From the NCBI RefSeq assembly GCF_009709555.1, contig NZ_WJBG01000197.1:62001-126000 (forward strand): a stretch of DNA of 64,000 nucleotides, read 5' to 3'. Shown here one piece after another: positions 1 to 8,846 of this stretch. Within the stretch, counting starts at the first letter, position 1. The number at the start of each line of letters is the position of its first letter. The notes below the pieces were generated by a model. The model was not told the origin of the DNA. It did not search any database and saw only the letters and a program-made list of their open reading frames with translations. Position numbers and translations under genes: made by a program. Origin of the DNA: Streptomyces blattellae (GTDB lineage Bacteria > Actinomycetota > Actinomycetes > Streptomycetales > Streptomycetaceae).

Positions 1-14
1 GCCGCGGGGCCGCA

Positions 15-106
15 GGATCTCGGAGCCACAGGCTCGCGGTCGCAGGACCGCAGAGTCACAGGACCTCGGAGCCACAGGCTCACGGTCGCAGGACCGCAGA
101 GTCACA
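15..106. repeat. Two copies of a 46-bp tandem repeat
   Basis: Bases 15-60 and 61-106 are the same 46-bp unit and differ at only two positions. Related GC-rich text (GCCGCGGGTCACAGGG-like) continues to about 165. No gene is visible in the first 224 bases, so this is the upstream region of the SnoaL-like gene. The left side is cut by the window edge and more copies may lie outside. Confidence 0.85.
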
Positions 107-224
107 GGGCGCCGCGGGTCACAGGGCCGCGGTCGTAGGGCGCCGCGGGCGCGGGTCGCGGGTCCGGGCTGTGGGAGGAGAATGGAGCTGTTCGACCGGA
201 CCCTCGGGGGACGGAGGCGGCGAC

Positions 225-932
225 ATGACGTTCGTACAGCTCATCGACTGCAGGACGAGCCGGTTCGACGAGATGAACCGGCTGATGGACACATGGGTCG
301 AGCAGACCAAGGGGAAGCGGACCGCGACGCACAATGTGATCGGCAAGGATCGGTCCGACGCGTCGCACTTCATCGAGATCGTGGAGTTCCCGTCGTACGA
401 GGAGGCGATGCGGAACTCGAATCTGCCGGAGACCGACAAGATCTTCCGGGACATGGTGGCCCTCTGCGACGAGATGCCCACGTTCACGGATCTGGACGTG
501 GTGCGGGACGAGCAGTTGTACGAGGCGACCGCGCGGCGGTTCTTCGCCGCGCTGCCGGGGACGGGCGATGCGCCCACGTTCAACGATGTACTCATCGAGG
601 ACTATCACGACCACGATCCCGGCAACCCGCAGGACGCCATCGGGCTCGACGCCTTCCGGCGCGAGGTCGAGGTGTGGCGGGGCGGCTTCGACTTCTCGTT
701 CACGGTCGAGGACCAGCTGGCCCAGGGCGACCGGGTGTGCACCCGCTGGACCTGGAACGCCCTGCACAAGGGCGAGTTCCTCGGGATCGCGGCCACCGGG
801 AAGCGGGTGTCCATGACCGGGACGACCATCCACCGGTGCACTGGGGACGGGAAGATCGCCGAGGGCTGGTGGCAGTACGACCGGCTGGGGCTGATGGAGC
901 AGCTGGGCGCGCTGGACGCGCTGGAGCAGTGA
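225..932 (+). CDS. Two-domain SnoaL-like polyketide cyclase family protein
   Basis: This is a 235-residue soluble protein. The ATG at 225 is chosen because GGAGG (213-217) sits eight bases upstream; an earlier in-frame start at 171 has no such site. Residues 1 to about 100 look like a small alpha/beta-barrel (monooxygenase-type ferredoxin-like) domain, with DASHFIEIVEFPSYEEA in its centre. Residues 105-235 look like a SnoaL/NTF2-like cup, with FNDVLIEDYHDHDPG and the closing GKIAEGWWQYDRLGLMEQLG typical of ester-cyclase-like proteins. Members of the SnoaL superfamily are cyclases, isomerases, hydrolases or non-enzymes, so the substrate cannot be read. No biosynthetic cluster is visible beside it. 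It converges on groEL1 across a strong terminator. Confidence 0.8.
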   Translation: MTFVQLIDCRTSRFDEMNRLMDTWVEQTKGKRTATHNVIGKDRSDASHFIEIVEFPSYEEAMRNSNLPETDKIFRDMVALCDEMPTFTDLDVVRDEQLYEATARRFFAALPGTGDAPTFNDVLIEDYHDHDPGNPQDAIGLDAFRREVEVWRGGFDFSFTVEDQLAQGDRVCTRWTWNALHKGEFLGIAATGKRVSMTGTTIHRCTGDGKIAEGWWQYDRLGLMEQLGALDALEQ

Positions 933-956
933 CCCAAGCCAAGTAGGGCAACGCGA

Positions 957-987
957 AGGCCCGGCACCCCCAGGGGGTGCCGGGCCT
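957..987. terminator. Bidirectional hairpin terminator between the SnoaL-like gene and groEL1
   Basis: A perfect 14-bp stem (AGGCCCGGCACCCC, 957-970, pairing with 974-987) closes on a CAG loop. It lies between two convergent genes and can serve both. There is no T-tract, which is usual in Streptomyces. Confidence 0.85.
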
Positions 988-1002
988 CGGTGCTGACGTA
1001 CG

Positions 1003-2634
<1,632 letters not shown>

Positions 2635-2746
2635 GGCAGCGGGAGCCCTCTCGGAAATCTCGGGTGAATGCAGACTGCGCCCCGGGCGCCCGGCTTCTTG
2701 ATTGGTCGCGGGGGCCAGGGGCGCAGCTGGAAATGCTTCGGGTGAC

Positions 2747-3055
2747 TTACTTCTCGATGATCGCGAGCACGTCGCGAGCCGAGAGGACGAGGTACTCCTC
2801 GCCGTTGTACTTCACCTCGGTGCCGCCGTACTTGCTGTACAGCACGATGTCGCCGGTCTTGACGTCGAGCGGCAGGCGCTCGCCGTTCTCGAAGCGGCCC
2901 GGGCCCACGGCCAGGACGACGCCCTCCTGGGGCTTCTCCTTGGCAGTGTCCGGAATGACCAGGCCAGAGGCCGTGGTCTGCTCGGCGTCCAGCGGCTGGA
3001 CCACGATGCGGTCCTCGAGCGGCTTGATGGCAACCTTGGAGCTGGCGGTCGTCAC
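2747..3055 (-). CDS. groES: 10-kDa co-chaperonin GroES
   Basis: This 102-residue lid of the GroEL chamber has the expected IKPLEDRIVVQPLDAE opening, the mobile loop EQTTASGLVIPDTAKEKPQ that contacts GroEL, and the central VLAVGPGRFENGERLPLDV. It starts at GTG 3055, preceded by a strong GGGGGAGG ribosome-binding site about seven bases away. It is the first gene of the groES-groEL1 operon. Confidence 0.98.
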   Translation of the reverse strand: MTTASSKVAIKPLEDRIVVQPLDAEQTTASGLVIPDTAKEKPQEGVVLAVGPGRFENGERLPLDVKTGDIVLYSKYGGTEVKYNGEEYLVLSARDVLAIIEK

Positions 3056-3153
3056 GATCCGACCTCCCCCTTCGGAGATCTCACGGGGTTAACTGTCTGA
3101 GGTGGCGACCAGGTCGATCCGTCGTCGCGGGTGCCGGACCTGCCCGTCGCTTG

Positions 3154-3180
3154 TTGGCACTCTCGTCTGCCGAGTGCCAG
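3154..3180. promoter_or_regulatory. CIRCE operator (HrcA site), promoter-proximal copy
   Basis: TTGGCACTC, nine bases, then GAGTGCCAG. This matches the CIRCE consensus TTAGCACTC-N9-GAGTGCTAA except for three outer positions, and lies about 100 bases upstream of groES. Confidence 0.92.
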
Positions 3181-3185
3181 ACCTG

Positions 3186-3215
3186 AGACTATGACCGGGG
3201 TTAGCACTCGGTCAA
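3186..3215 (-). promoter_or_regulatory. groESL promoter (-35 TTGACC, -10 TAGTCT)
   Basis: On the minus strand TTGACC (3210-3215) and TAGTCT (3186-3191) are separated by 18 bases, a good housekeeping-sigma promoter. The -35 falls in the spacer of one CIRCE copy, and the second copy covers the expected start of transcription, so HrcA binding would block polymerase. Confidence 0.75.
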
Positions 3216-3227
3216 GCGGAGTGCCAA
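3201..3227. promoter_or_regulatory. CIRCE operator (HrcA site), promoter-distal copy
   Basis: TTAGCACTC, nine bases, then GAGTGCCAA: one mismatch to the CIRCE consensus. Its spacer contains the -35 hexamer of the groESL promoter. The two CIRCE copies are 47 bases apart start to start. Confidence 0.93.
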
Positions 3228-3278
3228 TGCCTCCGGCGTGGCGCCGGGTTTCTGTGGACGTTCGTTGCCTGGAACCCG

Positions 3279-3364
3279 GGGCTGGGCTCCCTGAGGGCTG
3301 CGCCCCCAGACCCCGCTGTCGGCCTGAACGGCCTCGTCCTCAAACACCGGACGGACTGAGATTG
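3279..3364. repeat. Dispersed Streptomyces intergenic repeat (CGGCCTGAACGGCCTCGTCC type)
   Basis: The text GGGCTGCGCCCCCAGACCCC followed by CGGCCTGAACGGCC and GTCCTCAAACACCGGACGG resembles a short element I recall from many Streptomyces intergenic regions. It contains nested hairpins. Together with the groES promoter it fills the gap between groES and the deacetylase at 3415. The family assignment is from memory; the hairpins are visible. Confidence 0.6.
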
Positions 3365-3414
3365 CCTGGCCCGGCATCGCATCGAGAAGCGCACGCCCCC
3401 GGGAGAGGTAATCC

Positions 3415-4122
3415 CTACACGTAATCCTCCAGCCGCCCCACCCTCAGCCCCGCCCCCTCCACCCGCCGCAGTACCCGTTCCGTTCGTTCCCACAGGGGTG
3501 GGCCGGTCGGGTCGTCCGGGCCGATGAGGATGATGTCGCCGGGTTGGAGGGGGGTGTCGTCGGTGTCGGCGGAGGTCCACAGGACGATCGCCGAGAGGCC
3601 GCAGTCGGCTGCCGCGCGCCGGGTCGTCGTGTCGTAGCGGCCGTGGGGTGGGCGGAAGAGGCGGGGGCGGATGCCGAAGCGGGACTTGAGTTTGTCCTGC
3701 TGGCCGCAGATCTCGGCGCGCTGGCCGGCGTAGGGCAGGCCGGGCAGGGCGGTGTGGTCGAGGGTGTGGTTCTGGATGCTCGCGCCGACCGACTGCAGGC
3801 GCGCGAAGTGGCCGTAGCCCGGGCCCACGACGCTGTCCGTGAGGAACATGCTGACGGGGAGCCGCCGTTCGCGGACCATGCCGACGAAGCGGGGGTCCTT
3901 CTCCGCGCCGTCGTCGTAGGTCAGGAAGACGACCTTGTCCTCGGTACGGACCCGGTCCACCACGGGCACCAGCCCCTGGTCCGTCTCCGGGCCGTGCGGG
4001 CTCACCCGTCCGGCCGCCCTCTTGCCGGGCCCTTCGGCGGGGTCGGCGGGGTCGACGGACTGGGCGCAGCCGGTGAGCAGCGCGGCGGTCAGTGCCAGCG
4101 CCCCGGCCGCGCGCAGCCTCAC
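3415..4122 (-). CDS. Polysaccharide deacetylase lipoprotein (second of a coupled pair)
   Basis: A 235-residue secreted carbohydrate esterase of the NodB/CE4 fold, expected to remove N- or O-acetyl groups from a cell-wall or exopolysaccharide. The N-terminus is a lipoprotein signal with lipobox LTGC (Cys19). The NodB motifs are T68-YDDG (the metal-binding Asp pair), NHTLDH at 118-123 (two metal His) and RPPHGR at 157-162. Its GTG start overlaps the stop of the upstream deacetylase (GTGA), so translation is coupled. It is a shorter paralogue of its partner and has a His where many relatives have Tyr or Phe in the RPP motif. The substrate is not known. Confidence 0.85.
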   Translation of the reverse strand: MRLRAAGALALTAALLTGCAQSVDPADPAEGPGKRAAGRVSPHGPETDQGLVPVVDRVRTEDKVVFLTYDDGAEKDPRFVGMVRERRLPVSMFLTDSVVGPGYGHFARLQSVGASIQNHTLDHTALPGLPYAGQRAEICGQQDKLKSRFGIRPRLFRPPHGRYDTTTRRAAADCGLSAIVLWTSADTDDTPLQPGDIILIGPDDPTGPPLWERTERVLRRVEGAGLRVGRLEDYV

Positions 4123-5030
4123 AGGTAGTCCTCCAGCCGCGCCACGGCGTACCCCTTCGCCGTGACCTTCTCCAGGAACCGTCGGACCATGTCCGGCATC
4201 GTGCCCTTCCAGTCGTCCTTACCGCGGAAGTGGCTGAGAACGATGTCGCCGGGGTGGAGGTCACGGTCCCACTCGCGGTACTCCCAGTGGTCGGCGAAGA
4301 CCTCCTCGTTCCACAGGGGCGCGTACTTGATGCCGCAGGCCTTCGCGGCGTGCAGGGTATCCGCGTTGTAGTTGCCGAAGGGCGGGCGGAAGAGGGTCGG
4401 GCGGGTGCCGTAGCGCTTCTCGATCACGTTCTGCATGCCGCAGATCTCGTGCTTCTGGCGGTAGTACGACAGGCCCGGCAGGTAGGGGTGGTGGAGGGTG
4501 TGGTTGTTCAGGGTCACGCCCGCCCGCTGCATGCGCTCGAAGTAGCCGTAGTCCTCCTTCACCAGGTAGTCGCTGAGGAACGCGGTGTACGGGACCCGCA
4601 GTTCGCGCATCATGCGCAGGAAGGCCGGGTCCTTCTCGGCGCCGTCGTCGATGGTGAGGAAGACGATCTTCTGCCGGGTGGGGATCGTGGTGAAGACCGG
4701 CGGGAGACCTTCGTCCTCATGGCCGTCCACCTCGAAACCCGCGCGGGTCTTGATCTCCGGTTTCACGGCCGGGGGCGGCGGAGCCGTCAGGGGGACCTTC
4801 GACAGGCCCCAGCGCTTCGCCACCGCGAGGCGGGCCTGCTGCGCGGCCTGCTTGTCAGGGGCCTTGGCGCCGGGCGCGTCGCGCAGCGGCCGGTCCGCCG
4901 CGGGCCGTGCCAGGGGGACGCCTTCCGCGCAGCCCGAGGCGATGGCCGCGGCGGCGAGCACGGCGATCGCGGTACGGATCCGCTGCTTCCGATATGCGCC
5001 GTATTTATCATTTTGTACGACTACTCGCAT
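4119..5030 (-). CDS. Polysaccharide deacetylase lipoprotein (first of a coupled pair)
   Basis: A 303-residue NodB-domain (CE4) esterase. The start at 5030 (MRVVVQNDKYGAYRK) is chosen because it gives a basic n-region, a hydrophobic stretch and lipobox ASGC with Cys34; longer in-frame starts have no signal logic. Motifs are TIDDG at 126-130, NHTLHH at 176-181, RPPFGN at 215-220 and HPGDIVLSH at 259-267. All catalytic motifs are present, so it should be active on the outer face of the membrane. A 55-residue Ala/Pro-rich linker follows the lipidated Cys. The gene is divergent from the methyltransferase at 5121. Confidence 0.87.
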   Translation of the reverse strand: MRVVVQNDKYGAYRKQRIRTAIAVLAAAAIASGCAEGVPLARPAADRPLRDAPGAKAPDKQAAQQARLAVAKRWGLSKVPLTAPPPPAVKPEIKTRAGFEVDGHEDEGLPPVFTTIPTRQKIVFLTIDDGAEKDPAFLRMMRELRVPYTAFLSDYLVKEDYGYFERMQRAGVTLNNHTLHHPYLPGLSYYRQKHEICGMQNVIEKRYGTRPTLFRPPFGNYNADTLHAAKACGIKYAPLWNEEVFADHWEYREWDRDLHPGDIVLSHFRGKDDWKGTMPDMVRRFLEKVTAKGYAVARLEDYL

Positions 5031-5120
5031 GGGGCCGGATCCTCGCAGGCGCCCGTCCCGAACCCCGGCCGACACCGCCGCCGCACATGCACCATCCACC
5101 GACTGGCCCACAATGAACCG

Positions 5121-6311
5121 GTGACCGACCTCGCCCCCCTCCTCACCCCCGAAGGCCGCGCCCTCCTCGACGAGGTCCGCGGTACCGACCCCGCGCAGGA
5201 ACTCGCCGTCGCCACCCGGCTGCGCCGCGAGCACCCCGCCGAGCTGGTGTCGGCGGCGCTCGGGCAGGCGCGGCTGCGGCAGCGGGCGGTGGCGAAGTTC
5301 GGGGCCGCGGACGCCGAGCGGATGTTCTTCACGCCGAACGGGGTCGAGCAGTCGACCCGGGCGAGCGTGGCGGCGTACCGGGCGGCGAGGATGACGGAGC
5401 TGGGCGTGACCTCCGTCGCCGACCTGTGCTGCGGCATCGGCGGGGACGCCATCGCGCTCGCGCGGGCGGGGATCCGCGTCCTCGCCGTGGACCGGGACCC
5501 GCTGACGGCGGCGGCGGCGCGCGCGAACGCGGATGCGCTGGGGCTCGCCGGGCTGATCGAGGTGCGGGAAGCGGATGTGACGGAGGTGGATACGGCTCCG
5601 TATGACGCCGTGTTCGTCGATCCCGCACGGCGCGGTGGGCGGGGCCGGATCTTCGATCCCGAGGCCTACTCACCGCCCCTGTCATGGGCGGTGCGGGCGG
5701 CCCTGCACGCCCCCCGCGCCGCCCTGAAGATCGCGCCCGGAATCCCCCACGAAGCCGTCCCCTCCGAGGCCGAGGCCGAGTGGATCTCCGACGGCGGGGA
5801 GGTGAAGGAGGCGGTGCTGTGGTTCGGCACCGAGCCGGGAGCGGTGCGTGCGACCCTGCTGCCCGGGCCGCGGACCCTCCTGGGAAGAGGACTGCCAGAT
5901 CCCCGAGTCCGGCCTGTGGGGCGGTACTTGTACGAGCCCGACGGCGCCGTCATCCGGGCCCATCTGGTCGCCGAGGTGGCCGAGTCGGTCGACGGCGGGC
6001 TGATCGACGAGACCATCGCGTACATCACCGCGGACGAGCTGCGGCCGACGCCGTATGCGTCGTCGTACGAGATCACCGATCAACTCCCCTTCAATGTCAA
6101 GAAGTTGAAGGCGCTGCTCCGGGAGCGGGAGATCGGGACACTGACCGTGAAGAAGCGGGGGTCGGCGGTGGAGCCGGAGGAGTTGCGCAGGAAGGTCAAG
6201 CCGCAGGGGCCCTACTCGGCGACGGTGTTCCTCACCCGGGTCGCGGGAGCGCCGACCATGCTCGTCGGCGCCCCCGCGCAGCGGTCGGCTACTGCCGGTG
6301 GACCGTCTTGA
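5121..6311 (+). CDS. Class I SAM-dependent methyltransferase with C-terminal THUMP-like domain
   Basis: A 396-residue cytosolic protein. The Rossmann SAM-binding signature VADLCCGIGGDAIALA lies at about 99-114, followed by an acidic loop (VDRDP) and the DPAR motif at 168-171. The last 80 or so residues (TADELRPTPYASSYEI, FNVKKLKALLREREIG, VKKRGSAVEPEELRRK) resemble the THUMP-like module of nucleic-acid methyltransferases, so an RNA substrate is likely but not proven. GTG 5121 is used because coding similarity begins there; the upstream open frame lies opposite the deacetylase gene. Confidence 0.85.
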   Translation: MTDLAPLLTPEGRALLDEVRGTDPAQELAVATRLRREHPAELVSAALGQARLRQRAVAKFGAADAERMFFTPNGVEQSTRASVAAYRAARMTELGVTSVADLCCGIGGDAIALARAGIRVLAVDRDPLTAAAARANADALGLAGLIEVREADVTEVDTAPYDAVFVDPARRGGRGRIFDPEAYSPPLSWAVRAALHAPRAALKIAPGIPHEAVPSEAEAEWISDGGEVKEAVLWFGTEPGAVRATLLPGPRTLLGRGLPDPRVRPVGRYLYEPDGAVIRAHLVAEVAESVDGGLIDETIAYITADELRPTPYASSYEITDQLPFNVKKLKALLREREIGTLTVKKRGSAVEPEELRRKVKPQGPYSATVFLTRVAGAPTMLVGAPAQRSATAGGPS

Positions 6312-6377
6312 GCGGCTCCGGGTGCGGGTCGGCGCCGGCGGACCGGTCCGGGCCACGGTGGCGAGAGGGAATTCCCC

Positions 6378-7469
6378 TCACCGCAGCGACGCCCACAGCT
6401 CCCTCGCCTCCGGCTCGTCGGCCACCACCCGGTTGCGGTCCCACGGCGCGGGGACCACGGGCATGGTCAGCGTCGTCATGTCGTCCACCGAGAGGCCCTG
6501 CAGGCTCTGGCCCAGGCCTATCAGCTCGCTCAGGGAGTCCAGACCGGTGTCCGTGGTGAGGCTGCCGGTCAGCGTGTCGGCGACCGAGTAGAGCCGGGCG
6601 GGGTTGGTCAGCAGGTTCGTGGAGGAGACCTGTTCCAGTAGGCCCCGCACGAGTTCGTGCTGGAGTTCTATGCGCCCCAGGTCGCTGCCGTCGCCGATGC
6701 CGTGCCGGGTGCGGGCGAGGGCCAGCGCCTGCTCGCCGTCGAGGTGGTGGGTGCCGGCCTCAAGCGTCAGATGGCTGTCCTCGTCGTCGATGTCCTCGTC
6801 CGTGGTGACGGTGACCCCGCCGAGCGCGTCCACCAGGTCGGCGAAGCCGGAGAAGTCGATCTCGATGTAGTGGTCCATGCGGACGTTCGTCATCGTCTCG
6901 ACGGTCTTGACGGCGCAGGCCGGGCCGCCCACCGAGTAGGCGCTGTTGAACATCACGTTGTACGCCACCTCCGTCGACTCCCCGTCCGCCAGCGGGCAGG
7001 ACGGCCGGGTGACGAGTGTGTCGCGCGGGATGCTGACCACGGTGGCCTCGGTACGGCCGGCGTCGAGGTGGACGACCATCGCGGTGTCGGAGCGGGCGCC
7101 GCCGCTGTCACCGCCACCGAGCTTCTGGTTCTCCTTCCCCTCACGCGAGTCCGAGCCCAGGACGAGGATGTTCAGGGCCTCGGTGGGCACCGGGGACGCG
7201 GACGGCGAACCCGAGGGCGTGGTCATGGACTTGGCCGGGCGGTCGTCGCCGAGCGCGCTGTTGATGTCGACGCTCGTGATGTTGGCGTTGAGATGCCAGT
7301 AGACCCAGCCCGCCCCCGCGACGCCCAGCGTCAGCAGACCGGCCAGGGTGAAGCCCACGACCTTCAGGACACCGGGCCGCCGGCGTATGTGGCCGTCGGT
7401 TCCCCCTTTGCCGTCCCCGTGCTCGCCCTCTCCCCCGTTGTCGTCCCCGTGCTCGTCTTCAGCAGTCAC
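6378..7469 (-). CDS. LytR-CpsA-Psr (LCP) family cell-wall glycopolymer ligase
   Basis: An integral membrane protein of 363 residues from GTG 7469. An acidic, Gly-rich cytoplasmic N-terminus (1-30) is followed by one membrane helix (about 35-58), a Ser/Pro linker and an extracellular LCP domain from about residue 98. Visible LCP features are NILVLGSDSRE, GARSDTAMVVHLD (124-136), SIPRDTLV (146-153) and the late ALALARTRHG. LCP proteins transfer undecaprenyl-linked glycopolymers to peptidoglycan. The frame stays open to a TTG at 7529, but neither start has a clear ribosome-binding site; leaderless translation from GTG is possible. Confidence 0.87.
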   Translation of the reverse strand: MTAEDEHGDDNGGEGEHGDGKGGTDGHIRRRPGVLKVVGFTLAGLLTLGVAGAGWVYWHLNANITSVDINSALGDDRPAKSMTTPSGSPSASPVPTEALNILVLGSDSREGKENQKLGGGDSGGARSDTAMVVHLDAGRTEATVVSIPRDTLVTRPSCPLADGESTEVAYNVMFNSAYSVGGPACAVKTVETMTNVRMDHYIEIDFSGFADLVDALGGVTVTTDEDIDDEDSHLTLEAGTHHLDGEQALALARTRHGIGDGSDLGRIELQHELVRGLLEQVSSTNLLTNPARLYSVADTLTGSLTTDTGLDSLSELIGLGQSLQGLSVDDMTTLTMPVVPAPWDRNRVVADEPEARELWASLR

Positions 7470-7530
7470 AGCAGGAACGTAAGTCCGAATTGTTACGAGC
7501 GGACAGCCCTGTACGGGGTTTCTGCGCAAA

Positions 7531-7593
7531 ATCTAAGACTTCTCAGCCCTGATCTCAGACTTCTCCGCCCTGATCTAAGACTTCTCAGCTCTG
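7531..7593. repeat. Three tandem copies of a 21-bp repeat
   Basis: Units at 7531-7551, 7552-7572 and 7573-7593 share ATCTAAGACTTCTCAGCCCT followed by G, with two changes in copy 2 and one in copy 3. They sit between the LCP gene and the 3' end of the LacI gene. The 21-bp period equals two helical turns, so the copies face the same side of DNA. Confidence 0.9.
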
Positions 7594-7631
7594 CTTCAGC
7601 GCAGGGTAACGACTCCGAAAGTTTCGGCTGA

Positions 7632-8699
7632 TCAGCCGACTGGCTTCGGAAGGGGCTGCGGAGCGCTCGTACTGCTGCGCACCACCAGGCTCGTCGCCAG
7701 CTCCACCCGCGTCGCCGTCGGTGTCCCATCCTCGCGCGCGAGATCGAGGACGAGCTTGGCCGCCGCCTCGGCCATCTCGGTCAGCGGCTGCCGTACGGTC
7801 GTCAGCGGCGGCCCCACCCAGCGGGCGACCGGCAGATCGTCGAAGCCGACGACGCTCAGGTCCTCCGGGATGCGCAGCCCCAGCTCGCGCGCCGCCTCGT
7901 ACAGGCCGAGCGCCTGCAGGTCGTTGCCGGCGAAGACCGCGGTGGGCCGGCCGGGGGCGCGCAGCAGTTCCAGTCCGCGCCGGTAGCCCGTCTCGTGGTG
8001 GAAGTCGCCGTTCTTGATCAGCTCGGGGTCGACCGGCAGCCCGGCGGTCTCCAGCGCCGCCCGGTAGCCGTCCACCCGGGCGCGGCTGCACATCATCCGG
8101 GACGGCCCGGTGATCGCGCCGATCCGGGTGTGCCCCAGCTCGACGAGGTGGCGCGTCGCGGCGAGCCCGCCCTGCCAGTTGGTGGCACCGATGGACGGCA
8201 CGTCGGCGCCCGGGTCACCCGCCGGGTCCATCACCACGAACGGGATGGAACGGCTGGTCAGCAGGGCACGCTGGGACTCGTCGAGCCCGGACAGCACGAG
8301 GATCACGCCGTGCGGGCGACGGGCGGCGACCTGGTCGGCCCAGGTGCGGCCGGGGGTGAGCCGGCCGGCGCTCTCGCTCAGCACCACGCTCAGCCCGGCG
8401 TCCCGCGCCACGTTCTCCACGCCCCGGATGACCTCCATCGCCCACGCGCTCTCCAGCTCGTGGAAGACGAGGTCGATCAGGGGGGAGCGGCTCGCCTCGG
8501 CGCGGCGGCGCCGGTAGCCGTGGGCGCGCAGCAGCTCCTCGACACGGGTCCGGGTCGCCGGGGCGACATCGGCGCGGCCGTTGAGGACCTTCGAAACAGT
8601 CGGCGCGGAGACGCCGGCCTCGCGGGCGATCTCGGCGAGCGTCGCGGTCTGCGTCGAGCGTCCTGCCGTCCGGGTTTGAGCGGGCTCGGAGGGTGTCAT
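7632..8699 (-). CDS. LacI-family transcriptional regulator
   Basis: A 355-residue sugar-responsive repressor. The LacI helix-turn-helix and hinge occupy residues about 19-64 (ATLAEIAREAGVSAPTVSKV, then LNGRADVAPATRTRVEELL), followed by a periplasmic-binding-protein-like effector domain (DLVFHELESAWAMEVIRGVE, FAGNDLQALGLYEAARELG, VVGFDDLPVARW). It is transcribed divergently from the GH3 glycosidase gene, with 147 bases between them holding paired operator-like repeats. By family logic it represses that gene and is released by an oligosaccharide or sugar derived from the enzyme's substrate. Confidence 0.92.
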   Translation of the reverse strand: MTPSEPAQTRTAGRSTQTATLAEIAREAGVSAPTVSKVLNGRADVAPATRTRVEELLRAHGYRRRRAEASRSPLIDLVFHELESAWAMEVIRGVENVARDAGLSVVLSESAGRLTPGRTWADQVAARRPHGVILVLSGLDESQRALLTSRSIPFVVMDPAGDPGADVPSIGATNWQGGLAATRHLVELGHTRIGAITGPSRMMCSRARVDGYRAALETAGLPVDPELIKNGDFHHETGYRRGLELLRAPGRPTAVFAGNDLQALGLYEAARELGLRIPEDLSVVGFDDLPVARWVGPPLTTVRQPLTEMAEAAAKLVLDLAREDGTPTATRVELATSLVVRSSTSAPQPLPKPVG

Positions 8700-8727
8700 G
8701 GCGGCGATCGTATCCCTGCACCCCCTC

Positions 8728-8756
8728 TTGACGAACCCTTCCGAGCGCCATAGCGT
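8728..8756 (+). promoter_or_regulatory. Promoter of the GH3 glycosidase gene
   Basis: TTGACG (8728-8733) and TAGCGT (8751-8756) are 17 bases apart. The two operator-like repeats begin three bases after the -10, over the expected start of transcription. Confidence 0.65.
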
Positions 8757-8758
8757 CC

Positions 8759-8790
8759 CGGAACATTCGAATCAGATATCGAAACATTCG
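8759..8790. promoter_or_regulatory. Paired operator-like repeats for the LacI regulator
   Basis: CGGAACATTCG (8759-8769) and CGAAACATTCG (8780-8790) differ at one base and start exactly 21 bases apart. The second is an inverted repeat (CGAA-ACA-TTCG); the first is the same with one mismatch. The outer halves also form TTCGA-N8-TCGAA. Position directly after the promoter, two-turn spacing and the divergent LacI gene all point to a repressor site. Confidence 0.65.
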
Positions 8791-8846
8791 CCAGCGAGCC
8801 CAGCCCACCCCTGGAACATCCGACTGGATCACCCGACAGGAGTTTC

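Noticed and set aside
4092..5120. Upstream extension of the THUMP-like methyltransferase frame
   Set aside because: It lies antisense to the deacetylase lipoprotein. Family-like sequence begins at GTG 5121.
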